From WHSW01 sp963722175 (GTDB taxonomy: Bacteria; Actinomycetota; Thermoleophilia; Solirubrobacterales; 70-9), in NCBI GenBank assembly GCA_963722175.1, contig CAVRKA010000004.1:620001-684000 (forward strand): a stretch of DNA of 64,000 nt, written 5' to 3'. This document shows, piece after piece, positions 52,699 to 60,948 of the stretch. The notes under the pieces were generated by a model that was not told the DNA's origin, searched no databases, and worked only from the letters and a program-made list of their open reading frames with translations. The position numbers were made by a program, and so were the translations under genes. Position 1 is the first letter of the stretch. Every line of letters starts with the position of its first letter.

Positions 52699-53520
52699 CT
52701 AGGTGCTGACCAGGATCGTGAACGCGATCGCGTTGTTGACCATGTGCACCGCGATCGTCTGGTAGATCGACCCGGTGCGCTGGTAGAGCCACGAGAGCCA
52801 CAGGCCGAACACGGTGATCTGGACGACGACGCCCCAGGTCCCGGGCCCGGTGTAGTGGAACAGGCCCCAGATCGCGCTTGCGAGCAGGGCGGCGACAACA
52901 CCGCCCATCGTCCGGCTCAGGCCGCGAAACAGGAAGCCACGGAAGAAGATCTCCTCGCTGAGCGGGGCGACGATCACGATCAGGAAACCGGCGATCACCG
53001 TGCCGACGGTTCCGGAGTCGCCGCCCAGCTCACGGGTGATGTCCTCCTGCTCGGGCGCCAGCAGCAGCGAGATCACGATCGCGCAGGCGACGTACCCGAG
53101 GTACGTTGCGACCGCGAGCCAGACTCCCGTCCGCCACCCCCGGCGCAGCCCGAGGGCGGCACGAGGGGCAAGGCTGCGCAGGTCCGGGCTCGCAAACAGG
53201 AAAGCGGTGAGGATCAGGCTCGCGGCGAGCAGCGCCTGCAGCGTCACCTGGGCGCCGAGGCTCTCGATCTCGGGATCGAAGGCGCCGACCAGGAGCGCGA
53301 GCCCGATCGCGGTGACGATCAGGAACCCGAGGCCGCCGAAGGCGCGCCCCGCGCCCCATTCCGCCTCGGGGAGCGAGCTCCCCGCCGGCGCGGTCGCGGG
53401 CGCGAATCCCCCGGCCGGCGCGCTCAGCGGCGGCCCGGTCGGGGGCGGGGGCTGGCTGCCGGGGTCGCCGGTGACCCGCGGCGGCGGCTGGCTGGAGGGC
53501 GGGTCGAGCGGCTCGGTCAA
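52699..53520 (-). CDS. CPBP family intramembrane metalloprotease
   Basis: A 273-residue membrane protein. The first 55 residues are proline-rich and disordered, followed by about seven to eight transmembrane helices. CPBP/CAAX-type motifs are EEIFFRGFLFRGLSR near residue 190 (two glutamates and an arginine), IWGLFHYTGPG (first histidine) and TIAVHMVNNAIAF (second histidine). The family cleaves prenylated or other membrane proteins. The TTG start at 53520 overlaps the HAD gene stop by 4 nt. Confidence 0.87.
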   Translation of the reverse strand: MTEPLDPPSSQPPPRVTGDPGSQPPPPTGPPLSAPAGGFAPATAPAGSSLPEAEWGAGRAFGGLGFLIVTAIGLALLVGAFDPEIESLGAQVTLQALLAASLILTAFLFASPDLRSLAPRAALGLRRGWRTGVWLAVATYLGYVACAIVISLLLAPEQEDITRELGGDSGTVGTVIAGFLIVIVAPLSEEIFFRGFLFRGLSRTMGGVVAALLASAIWGLFHYTGPGTWGVVVQITVFGLWLSWLYQRTGSIYQTIAVHMVNNAIAFTILVST

Positions 53521-54116
53521 GGTCGGAGATGCTCCTCGATCTCGGCGAGCGAGGCTACTTGCCCGCCACCGCGACGATCGATCAGCAGCGCCGGGATGCC
53601 CGCGGCTTGCGCCCCGGCGACGTCCTCGGATTCGGTGTCGCCGACGTGCAGCGCCTCGCCGGGCTCGCAGCCGGCGAGCTCGAGCGCCGCGCCGAAGATC
53701 GCCGGGTCCGGCTTCGCGACGCCGACCCCGGCCGAGGTGACGACGGCGTCGAGCGAGCCCTCGAGGCCGCAGCGCCGGAGCACCTCGGGAAGCGAGGCGT
53801 CCCAGTTCGAGACGCAGACCAGGGAGAGGCCACGCTCGCGGAGCCCCGCGAGCGCGGGGGCGGCATCCGGATAGGCGCGGAAGCGGATCGCCGCCATCAT
53901 CGTCGGGACCTCGACCTCGCGCCCGAGCTCGCGCGAGAGGACGGCGGCGCAGCGGGCGCGCAGGTCGGCGAGCGACGCCTCGTCGGCGCCCTCGGTCGCG
54001 TGCTCGCGGTAATAGGCCATCTCCTTGCGCCAGGCGGCCTGATCGCCGAACCGCGCCCAGGGCGGTTCGAGCTCGACCATCGTTCCCAGCGCGTCGAGGA
54101 GCACGGCCTTCGTCAT
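53517..54116 (-). CDS. HAD superfamily hydrolase
   Basis: A 199-residue HAD-type phosphatase: motif I KAVLLDALGTMVELE, motif II LVCVSNWDAS, the lysine in GVAKPDPAIFGAALELAG and motif IV LHVGDTESEDVAGAQAAGIPALLI. The second aspartate of the usual DxD in motif I is a leucine here (D-A-L), a known variation in some subgroups that may alter catalysis. The substrate is not deducible. It faces the divergent MscS gene. Confidence 0.82.
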   Translation of the reverse strand: MTKAVLLDALGTMVELEPPWARFGDQAAWRKEMAYYREHATEGADEASLADLRARCAAVLSRELGREVEVPTMMAAIRFRAYPDAAPALAGLRERGLSLVCVSNWDASLPEVLRRCGLEGSLDAVVTSAGVGVAKPDPAIFGAALELAGCEPGEALHVGDTESEDVAGAQAAGIPALLIDRRGGGQVASLAEIEEHLRP

Positions 54117-54146
54117 CCGGCGGCGAAGACTGGCAGGATCGGGCCC

Positions 54147-54920
54147 GTGGACGAGACCTTCTGGGAATCGAACGGCGACTGGATCTCGGCCGCGATCACG
54201 CTCGTGATCGCGTTCGCGATCGCCTTCATCGTCGACCGCTTCGTGATCGCCCGGGCGACCGGGGTCGCCTCCAAGGTCACTGACAGCACGATCTCGCGGG
54301 CGACGACGACCCGGCTGCGGATGGTCCGCAGGCTCGTCTTCGCGGCGATCATCATCGTCGGCCTCGCGATCGCGCTGAGCCAGTTCGAGAAGCTCAACAA
54401 GCTCGCCAACGCGCTGCTCGCCTCGAGCGCGGTGCTCGGGCTGGTGCTCGGCTTCGCGGCCCAGAAGATCCTCGCGAACCCGCTGGCCGGGATCCTGCTG
54501 GCGATCTCACAGCCGATCCGGATCGGCGACTCGGTGACGATCGAGGACGAGACGGGCCGAGTCGAGGACCTGACCCTGTCGCACACGTTCATCGACACCG
54601 GCGACGGGCGGTTGGTGATCGTCCCGAACGAGACCGTGGTCACGAACGTGGTCGTCAACCGCTCGACCGGCAATCTCAGCGCCCCGGTCGCCGTTTCGGT
54701 CTGGGTCCCGCCCGACGCCGACGTCGGGCTCGCGCGCCAGGCGCTGGCACCGCTCGAGTCCTCGCAGATCGACGTCGCCGAGGTGACCCCCGACGGCGTC
54801 CGGCTCGAGATCCACGGGCCGCAGCGGCCGGGCGGGACCCGCGCCGCCGGCGAGGAGGCGGCATTGCGCGAGCGCGCGCAACGGGCGCTTCGCGAGGCTG
54901 GAGTGCTGCAGGCCGGATAG
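54147..54920 (+). CDS. MscS family mechanosensitive ion channel
   Basis: A 257-residue MscS-type channel. Two N-terminal helices (residues 12-30 and 60-80) lead to the pore helix AVLGLVLGFAAQKILANPLAG near residue 100, then the conserved beta domain IRIGDSVTIEDETGRVEDL, FIDTGDGRLVIVPNETVV and a C-terminal domain. It opens under membrane tension to release solutes. The GTG start at 54147 was preferred because longer frames overlap the divergent HAD gene. Confidence 0.9.
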   Translation: MDETFWESNGDWISAAITLVIAFAIAFIVDRFVIARATGVASKVTDSTISRATTTRLRMVRRLVFAAIIIVGLAIALSQFEKLNKLANALLASSAVLGLVLGFAAQKILANPLAGILLAISQPIRIGDSVTIEDETGRVEDLTLSHTFIDTGDGRLVIVPNETVVTNVVVNRSTGNLSAPVAVSVWVPPDADVGLARQALAPLESSQIDVAEVTPDGVRLEIHGPQRPGGTRAAGEEAALRERAQRALREAGVLQAG

Positions 54921-54995
54921 CCGGCGAAGGCGTCCGTGCGCCATCCGTGATGCGGGCCGGCCGGGTCAGCCCGCTCAGTACCCTTGGGGCTCGCC

Positions 54996-57143
54996 ATGAC
55001 GGCTCGCCAACGCAGACGGCACCGGCGCTCGCAGGGCGGCTCGGTCGGGAAGAAGGTCCTGCTCGCCCTCGCGGGGATGTTCGCGATCGTCGCCGCCGCC
55101 CTCGGCGGCGCCGCGCTCTGGGTCCAGGACATCCGCGCCGAGGCGCCGGACATCGACACCCTGCAGCCGGCCGAGAGCGGCGCGAACTCGGAGGTCTTCG
55201 CCGCCGACGGCACCAGCCTCGGTTACGTGCAGTCGAGCATCATCCGCGACCCGGTCGGCCTCGAGAAGATCCCGAAGGTGCTCCAGCACGCGACGATCGC
55301 GATCGAGGACGAGAACTTCCATGAGCACTCGGGGGTCGACTACGGCGCGATCATCCGCGCCGCGATCGAGAACCTCGAGGCCGGCGAGGTCGAGCAGGGG
55401 GCGTCGACGATCACCCAGCAGCTGGTCCGCAACCTCTACATCGACGACCCCGAGGACACGATCGAGCGGAAGATCAAAGAGGCCGAGATGGCGCGCCAGT
55501 ACGAGGACGAGCACACCAAGCAGGAGATCCTCGAGGAGTACCTGAACACCGCCTCGTACGGGACCAACGACGGCAAGACCGCGGTCGGGGTGCAGGCGGC
55601 GTCGCAGGTCTACTTCAACAAGGACGTCTCCGAGCTCAACCTCGACGAGGCGGCATTGCTCGCCGGCCTGCCGCAGGCGCCGACCGACTACAACCCGTTC
55701 CTCAATCCCGACGGAGCCACGAACCGCCGCAACCAGGTCCTCACCGCGATGGCGGACCAGGGCTACATCAGCCTGGCCGCGGCCGAGCAGACGAAGACCG
55801 ACGGGCTCGGGCTCGAGCGCGGTCTTCGCTACGAGTCGCGGACCCAGCAGTACTTCTTCGACTTCGTCCAGCAGGAGCTGATCGACAGGTACGGCGTCGC
55901 CACGGTCCGCGACGGCGGGCTCAAGGTCTACACGACGCTCGATCCGAGGCTGCAGGCGGTCGCCGAGGACGCGATCGCCGCGCACCCCACCTATGGCGCG
56001 GCCCAGGCGCTCGTTTCCACGGAGGTGGACACGGGAGAGATCATCGCGATGGCGTCCTCGGAGTCCTACGAGGACAGCCAGTTCAACCTCGCCGCGCAGG
56101 GGCGCCGCCAGCCGGGGTCGTCGTTCAAGCCCTACGCGCTGACGACCGCGGTCGACCAGGGGATCGACCCCGACTCCACCTACTACGCGGCCCCGAGCTC
56201 GATCACGCTCTATCCGAACGGCCAGTACGGCGAGGCCTGGTCGGTATCGGGCGGCGGCGGCGGCTCGATGAGCCTTCGCTCGGCGACCGCGAACTCGGTC
56301 AACACCGTCTTCGCCCAGCTCGTGCTCGACATCGGCGTCGACGAGATGGACGAGATGGCGAAGCGGATGGGCGTCACCAGCCCGCTGTCCGGCTATGCCC
56401 CCGACGTCCTCGGAGCCAGCGACGTCACCGTCCTCGACCAGTCGAACGGCTTCGCGACGATCGCCGACGGCGGCGTTCACCATGAGCCGACCGCGATCGC
56501 CAAGGTCGAGTTCCCCGACGGCGAGGTCGACGAGCCCGAGGATCCCGAGGGCAACCGGGTGATCTCCGACGGCGTCGCCTACACGGTCGCCGACGTGATG
56601 AAGGGGACGCTCGAGTACGGCACGGCGGCCGGGAACGGAATCGGCTGTCCGGCGGCCGGCAAGACGGGGACCACGGAGGAGCAGGCGGACGCCTGGTTCG
56701 TCGGCTTCACGCCGCACATCTCGACCGCGGTCTGGGTTGGCAACCCCGACGAGCGGGTGCCGCTGCCCGGCTACGGCGCCGACCTCGCGGCCCCGATCTG
56801 GCACGACTACATGATGGTCGCGGCCACGCAACCGTGCGACGACTTCCCCGCGCCGCAGAACCCGGCCGACCTCTCGGGCTACTACAGCGAGCACACCGTC
56901 GACCCCGACTACGAGTCGACCGACGAGACGACGACGCCGACGACGACCACCGACGAGGAGACCGACGACGCCAACGCCGACGAGCCGCCGGCGGGCGGCT
57001 ACGACCCGGACCTGTACGCGCCGGGTGTCGGCCAAGAGCCGGCGCCGACGCCGGACCCGCCCGACCCGGGCGACGTGACGCCTGGCGGAGGCGGAGGCGG
57101 CGCCCCGCCCACCGGCGGCGCGGGCGGCGTCGACCCGAACTAG
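54996..57143 (+). CDS. Class A penicillin-binding protein (transglycosylase/transpeptidase)
   Basis: A 715-residue bifunctional peptidoglycan synthase. An N-terminal anchor (VLLALAGMFAIVAAALGG) precedes a GT51 transglycosylase with the catalytic glutamate in ATIAIEDENFHEHSGVD and QGASTITQQLVRNLY. The transpeptidase domain has SxxK in PGSSFKPY (S375-K378), SxN in ANSVNTVFAQ and KTG in AGKTGTTEEQ. The C-terminal end is rich in threonine, proline and glycine. The ATG at 54996 was chosen over a TTG at 54984. Confidence 0.94.
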   Translation: MTARQRRRHRRSQGGSVGKKVLLALAGMFAIVAAALGGAALWVQDIRAEAPDIDTLQPAESGANSEVFAADGTSLGYVQSSIIRDPVGLEKIPKVLQHATIAIEDENFHEHSGVDYGAIIRAAIENLEAGEVEQGASTITQQLVRNLYIDDPEDTIERKIKEAEMARQYEDEHTKQEILEEYLNTASYGTNDGKTAVGVQAASQVYFNKDVSELNLDEAALLAGLPQAPTDYNPFLNPDGATNRRNQVLTAMADQGYISLAAAEQTKTDGLGLERGLRYESRTQQYFFDFVQQELIDRYGVATVRDGGLKVYTTLDPRLQAVAEDAIAAHPTYGAAQALVSTEVDTGEIIAMASSESYEDSQFNLAAQGRRQPGSSFKPYALTTAVDQGIDPDSTYYAAPSSITLYPNGQYGEAWSVSGGGGGSMSLRSATANSVNTVFAQLVLDIGVDEMDEMAKRMGVTSPLSGYAPDVLGASDVTVLDQSNGFATIADGGVHHEPTAIAKVEFPDGEVDEPEDPEGNRVISDGVAYTVADVMKGTLEYGTAAGNGIGCPAAGKTGTTEEQADAWFVGFTPHISTAVWVGNPDERVPLPGYGADLAAPIWHDYMMVAATQPCDDFPAPQNPADLSGYYSEHTVDPDYESTDETTTPTTTTDEETDDANADEPPAGGYDPDLYAPGVGQEPAPTPDPPDPGDVTPGGGGGGAPPTGGAGGVDPN

Positions 57144-57155
57144 GCCGACTCTGCC

Positions 57156-58154
57156 GTGAGGCTCGACGAGTTCGAGCTGATCGCCGCGATCCGCGAGCGG
57201 ATCGCGAGCGCCGGCGCCGACGAACCGTCGGGCACGCTCGTGCTGGGCAGCGGCGACGACGCCGCGATCACGGTCCGGGAAGGGGCGACGGCGACCAGCG
57301 TCGACGCGCTGGTCGAGGGGGTGCATTTCCGGATCCCGCCGTTCGCCGCCGCCGACGTCGGCCACAAGGCGCTCGCGGTTGCCCTGTCCGACCTCGCAGC
57401 GATGGGGGCCTCTCCCGGGGAGGCGTACGTGCAGCTCGGTGTTCCCCCGGACCGCGATCAGGAGGAGCTGCTCGAGCTCGCCGGCGGCCTCGCCCGGGTC
57501 GCGGCGGCCTACGGCGTCGCGGTCGCCGGCGGCGACGTCACCCGGGCGCCCGCGCTGCTGGTCGCGGTCACCGTGGTCGGCGGCGCGGACGCCCCCGAGC
57601 TGCTGGTTCGCCGCCGCGGGGCACGGCCCGGCGACCTGGTTGCGGTCACCGGCGAGCTCGGCGGCGCGGGGGCCGGCCTGTTGCTGCTCGAGCATGAGGA
57701 GCTCGGCGAGTCGGTTCGCGACGACGTGGCCGCGGCGCTGCGCCGCCGCCAGCTGGCGCCCGAGCCGCGGCTCGACGCGGGGATCGCGCTGGCCGGAAGC
57801 GGAGCGACGGCGATGATCGACATCAGCGACGGCCTCGGTGCCGACGCCGGCCACCTGGCGAGTGCCGGCGAGGTCGGACTCGAGCTCGAGCTCGACCGCC
57901 TCCCGGTCCAGGCGGGCGTGGCCGAGGTCGCCGCCGCGGCCGGCCGCGACCCGCTCGAGCTCGCCTCGGCGGCGGGCGAGGACTACGAGCTGCTGGTCGC
58001 GCTGCCGGCCGAGCGCGCGGCCGAGGCCGCCGTGGCGGTCGGCGTCGCCGGCTCGACCCTGACGGTGATCGGCGCGGTCACGAGCACCGGTGCGGTCGTC
58101 CTCAGCGGCCCCGAGGGTCCTCGGGAGCCGGCGGGGTACGACCAGCTTCGCTGA
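57156..58154 (+). CDS. thiL: Thiamine-monophosphate kinase
   Basis: The last step of thiamine biosynthesis: phosphorylates thiamine phosphate to thiamine diphosphate using ATP. The 332-residue protein shows LGSGDDAAIT near residue 30, the VDALVEGVHF motif near residue 50, VALSDLAAMGA near residue 75, VAGGDVTRA near residue 128, MIDISDGLGADAGHLA near residue 215 and AGEDYELLVAL near residue 270. GTG start 12 nt after the PBP stop. ThDP produced here is the cofactor of the benzoylformate-decarboxylase-like enzyme, but the genes are not linked. Confidence 0.93.
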   Translation: MRLDEFELIAAIRERIASAGADEPSGTLVLGSGDDAAITVREGATATSVDALVEGVHFRIPPFAAADVGHKALAVALSDLAAMGASPGEAYVQLGVPPDRDQEELLELAGGLARVAAAYGVAVAGGDVTRAPALLVAVTVVGGADAPELLVRRRGARPGDLVAVTGELGGAGAGLLLLEHEELGESVRDDVAAALRRRQLAPEPRLDAGIALAGSGATAMIDISDGLGADAGHLASAGEVGLELELDRLPVQAGVAEVAAAAGRDPLELASAAGEDYELLVALPAERAAEAAVAVGVAGSTLTVIGAVTSTGAVVLSGPEGPREPAGYDQLR

Positions 58155-58341
58155 TCGGCGTCGTGCCACCGCGCCGCTTCAGCAAGCGGATCTTGTGCAG
58201 GATGGCGTCGGCGACCGCAGGCGCGTCGACGTCGTAGCGACGGTTCTCGATTTCTCGCTTCAAGGTCTTGACTTTGGCTCTCGGGTCCGTGCCCACTTCA
58301 TCGGCTCCTCGGGCGTCGCGCACGACCGGAATTTCGTCCAT
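58102..58341 (-). CDS. FlgM-like anti-sigma factor family protein
   Basis: A 79-residue protein from the ATG at 58341 (MDEIPVVRDARGADEVG). Its middle matches the FlgM C-terminal region: RAKVKTLKREIENRRYDVDAPAVADAILHKIRLLKR, the helix pair that binds sigma-28. It is coupled to the degenerate M28 gene, whose stop lies just before its ATG, and overlaps the 3' end of thiL by 53 nt on the other strand. No flagellar genes are in the window, so the sigma partner is unknown. Confidence 0.65.
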   Translation of the reverse strand: MDEIPVVRDARGADEVGTDPRAKVKTLKREIENRRYDVDAPAVADAILHKIRLLKRRGGTTPISEAGRTPPAPEDPRGR

Positions 58342-58342
58342 A

Positions 58343-60025
58343 TCACCCCTCATTGCGCCTGAGTGCAAGCCCTGCCGCACCGACCAGGGCGCCCCCTAGG
58401 AAGCACAGGGAGAGGCTCGTCAGGAAGCCGATCTGCCCGTCCGCGACCATGATCGCGAACGTCCAGGGCGCGTCGGCGCCGAGCTCGAGCGCCTTCGCGA
58501 CCGCGACGAACGCGGCGAGCAGCGGCACGGTCGCGATCGCGCTCGCGGCCACGACCGCCACGCGTCTGGTCACGGTCGGCGCGCCGGATGACAGCAGCCA
58601 AAGGTGGGGAATCGGAGTCACGAGCAGGGCAACGTAAGGGTTGGCGAGCCAGAGGGCCGCGGAGCCGACGGCGGCGACCGCACCGATTCCGCAGACCGCC
58701 GGTGCGGGTGCGCGGACCGCCGTGATCCGGCGCGATCGCAGCAGCCAGGCGCTGCCGGCGGCGACCACGGCGATCACCGCGAACGTGACCGCCGCGCGGG
58801 CGCCGAGCTCGTAGAGGCCGGGATCGAACGGAAACGGCGGTCGGGGGACCGCGCCGACGGCGGCCAGCCCGTAGAGGACCGCGAGCGCGCCGACGAACGG
58901 GAGGCTGCGAGCCGCCGCCCAGGTCAGCGCGGCGCCGACCGCCAGCCGCTCGCGGTGAGCCCGGGCGCAGGCGTCGATCGCCGCCACCCAGGCCGGCGCC
59001 AGCAGGGCCAGCGCGAGCATCGTCAGCGCCCAGCCCGGCAGCAGGTTGTTGCCGAGCTCGACGTAGGTCTCGGGGCCGTGGACCGGGCTCCCCACCGCGA
59101 CGTCGACGGCGACGACCGTCGACTGCACGGCGCGTCCGAATTCGTCGATGCTGCGCGCCGAGACGTCGTCGGGCTGGTCGTCGTCGGCGGCCAGCGGGCG
59201 CTCCCCGGCGGAGGAGATCGCGATCGCGTCCTCTCCCTCGCCGATCAGGACCGCCTGATCGCCGAGCCCGGAGGGGATCGCGATCCGCGCAAGCTGCGTG
59301 AAGGCGCTGTCCTCGTTCGAGAGTGCCCCGGCGGCCTGTACCTCGACCGCCCGCTCGGCGGTCCGCTCGAGCTGGGCGGGGGCGGTCGGCTCGCCGGTCG
59401 AGCTGGTGACGACGAACGGGCGCCGGGGATCGGCCGCGCCGGGCTGGGAGATGACGATCACCGCCTCGATCGCGTCCCGCTCCGGCAGCCCGTCGATCAG
59501 CTCACGGATCCCGGCGCCGCCCGCCGTCGAGCCGCTGACCGAGGCGAGCACGAAGGTCTTCGAGTGGCTGACCCGGAACGCGTTCGCGAGCTCGACCAGG
59601 ATCCCGGTCGCAGCGGCGCTCGACGCCGCGCCCGGTCCGGGGTCGGCGTCGCGCCCGGCTGCGACCACGATCGTGGCGCCCGCGTCGCCGGGAAGCGTCA
59701 GGAGGACGTTGCGCAGCGACTCGGGCTCGCCGTCGACGTCGGCCTCGAAGCGCTGCTCGGCAACCGCGCCGGCCGGGACCTCGTCGAACCGCTCGGCGAC
59801 CAGGTCGGCGACGGCGTCGTCGCCGGGGCTGCCGGGGGAGCGCTCCGGGGCCGTGGTCGCGATGTGACGAGCGACGGCGGCGGCGCGGTCACCCTCGAAG
59901 GTGCTCGCCGGGGTCGCCGGCTCGAGCGCGTCCGGTGCTCCCTCGAGCGAGAACATCACGACGACTACCGCCAGCAGGGCCGGCAGGAAGCAGAGGCGGT
60001 AGAGGCGGAAGTTGATCAAGGACAT
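58343..60025 (-). CDS. Membrane protein with degenerate M28 peptidase-like domain (GPAA1-like layout)
   Basis: A 560-residue protein. One N-terminal helix is followed by an extracytoplasmic M28/aminopeptidase-like domain (residues 50-330), then about seven transmembrane helices. In active M28 enzymes a histidine, an aspartate (both in a HxD...GAxDN motif) and a catalytic glutamate pair (EE) bind zinc. Here the corresponding segments read AAGRDADPGPGAASSAAATG and ASVSGSTAGGAGIREL, so these ligands appear lost. The domain order resembles the eukaryotic GPI transamidase subunit GPAA1. The protein is probably non-catalytic; its role is unknown. Confidence 0.72.
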   Translation of the reverse strand: MSLINFRLYRLCFLPALLAVVVVMFSLEGAPDALEPATPASTFEGDRAAAVARHIATTAPERSPGSPGDDAVADLVAERFDEVPAGAVAEQRFEADVDGEPESLRNVLLTLPGDAGATIVVAAGRDADPGPGAASSAAATGILVELANAFRVSHSKTFVLASVSGSTAGGAGIRELIDGLPERDAIEAVIVISQPGAADPRRPFVVTSSTGEPTAPAQLERTAERAVEVQAAGALSNEDSAFTQLARIAIPSGLGDQAVLIGEGEDAIAISSAGERPLAADDDQPDDVSARSIDEFGRAVQSTVVAVDVAVGSPVHGPETYVELGNNLLPGWALTMLALALLAPAWVAAIDACARAHRERLAVGAALTWAAARSLPFVGALAVLYGLAAVGAVPRPPFPFDPGLYELGARAAVTFAVIAVVAAGSAWLLRSRRITAVRAPAPAVCGIGAVAAVGSAALWLANPYVALLVTPIPHLWLLSSGAPTVTRRVAVVAASAIATVPLLAAFVAVAKALELGADAPWTFAIMVADGQIGFLTSLSLCFLGGALVGAAGLALRRNEG

Positions 60026-60092
60026 GCGCGACCGGCGAGCCCTGCATCTTGCCGACCGGGAATCGCGAGGGCTCACGATTACGCTTCCGTGC

Positions 60093-60815
60093 ATGGCCTC
60101 GGGCGCTTCTACCGCGGGCGAGAGCTCACCGCGGATCCTGCTCGTCGACGACGAGCACTCCGTTCAGACGCTGCTCGCCTATCCGCTGCGCAAGGACGGG
60201 TACGAGGTGGTCCCCGCATTCGACGGCCGCGAGGCCCTCGACCGCTTCGCCGAGCAGCGATTCGACCTCGTCGTCCTCGATCTGATGCTCCCGAAGCTCG
60301 ATGGGCTGGAGGTATGCCGCCGGCTGCGCGGCCGCAGCCAGGTCCCGATCATCATCCTGACCGCCAAGGACGACGAGGGCGACAAGGTGCTCGGGCTCGA
60401 GATCGGCGCCGACGACTACATCACGAAGCCGTTCTCGGTCCGCGAATTCCGCAGCCGGGTGAAGGCGGCCCTGCGGCGATCGGAGATGCTGCGCGGCCGC
60501 CCGGCGAGCGAGCCGATCGTCGCCGGTGATCTCCACATCGACTTCGAGCGCCGCCTGGCCACCGCGCGCGGCGAGCCGGTCCGGCTCACCTACGTCGAGT
60601 TCGAGCTGCTCGGCTCGCTCGCCCGGGTGCCGGGAAGGGTGATGACGCGCGAGATGCTGCTCGAGCAGGTCTGGGGGGACTCGGCCTACCGCGACCCGCG
60701 GACGATCGACGTCCACATTCGCCATCTGCGCGAGAAGCTCGAGCGCGACTCCCGCCGGCCCGAGTACCTGCTCACGGTGCGCGGCGTGGGCTACCGCTTC
60801 CGAGACCAAGAGTGA
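60093..60815 (+). CDS. OmpR-family response regulator
   Basis: A 240-residue two-domain regulator. The receiver domain has ILLVDDEHSVQTLL with the acidic pair, the phospho-acceptor aspartate in FDLVVLDLMLPKLDG and the conserved lysine in DDYITKPFSVREF. The winged helix follows with LTYVEFELLGSLARVPGRVMTREMLLEQVWG and RTIDVHIRHLREKL. It is divergent from the M28-like gene with a 67-bp gap and leads the RR-HK-HtrA unit. Confidence 0.94.
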   Translation: MASGASTAGESSPRILLVDDEHSVQTLLAYPLRKDGYEVVPAFDGREALDRFAEQRFDLVVLDLMLPKLDGLEVCRRLRGRSQVPIIILTAKDDEGDKVLGLEIGADDYITKPFSVREFRSRVKAALRRSEMLRGRPASEPIVAGDLHIDFERRLATARGEPVRLTYVEFELLGSLARVPGRVMTREMLLEQVWGDSAYRDPRTIDVHIRHLREKLERDSRRPEYLLTVRGVGYRFRDQE

Positions 60816-60841
60816 GCGGCTCACGGAGATTGGCGGCATGA
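60812..60841 (+). CDS. Possible 9-codon upstream mini-ORF linking the RR to the repeat ORF
   Basis: GTG at 60812 overlaps the response-regulator stop as GTGA. Nine codons later a TGA at 60839-60841 overlaps the next ATG (60838) as ATGA. It is the first of two small frames bridging the RR and the kinase. Chance occurrence is possible. Confidence 0.2.
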   Translation: MSGSRRLAA

Positions 60842-60948
60842 GCCCGCACCCGCCGACACCGGACGCGAAGCGGAGGATGTCGGCGGAGTTGTTCCGGAGG
60901 ATGTCGGCGGAGTTGTTCCGGAGGATGTCGGCGGAGTTGTTCCGATGA
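60838..60948 (+). CDS. 36-codon mini-ORF with a threefold octapeptide repeat between RR and HK
   Basis: ATG at 60838 starts MSPHPPTPDAKR followed by RMSAELFR three times in a row, encoded by perfect 24-bp DNA repeats (60871-60942). It stops at TGA 60946-60948, which overlaps the sensor kinase ATG (60945) as ATGA. The repeat is exact at DNA level, so it is recent or kept identical. The last unit also supplies a GGAG ribosome-binding site for the kinase. The peptide may be a translational relay or regulator of kinase expression. Coding status is unproven. Confidence 0.4.
   Translation: MSPHPPTPDAKRRMSAELFRRMSAELFRRMSAELFR
60871..60942 (+). repeat. Perfect tandem repeat, 3 x 24 bp, upstream of the sensor kinase
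   Basis: Three exact, adjacent copies of CGGAGGATGTCGGCGGAGTT plus GTTC (60871-60894, 60895-60918, 60919-60942). The repeat unit is a multiple of three, so copy-number change would keep the frame. It carries GGAGG and GGCGGAG elements that look like ribosome-binding sites. Confidence 0.95.

Noticed and set aside
54975..58169. Very long open frame on the minus strand opposite the PBP and thiL genes (about 1060 codons).
   Set aside because: It mirrors the GC-rich third codon positions of real genes. The translation lacks family motifs and is an arginine-, glycine- and valine-rich shadow.
60871..60942. Tandem repeat considered as a CRISPR array.
   Set aside because: Units are contiguous without spacers and no cas genes are present.
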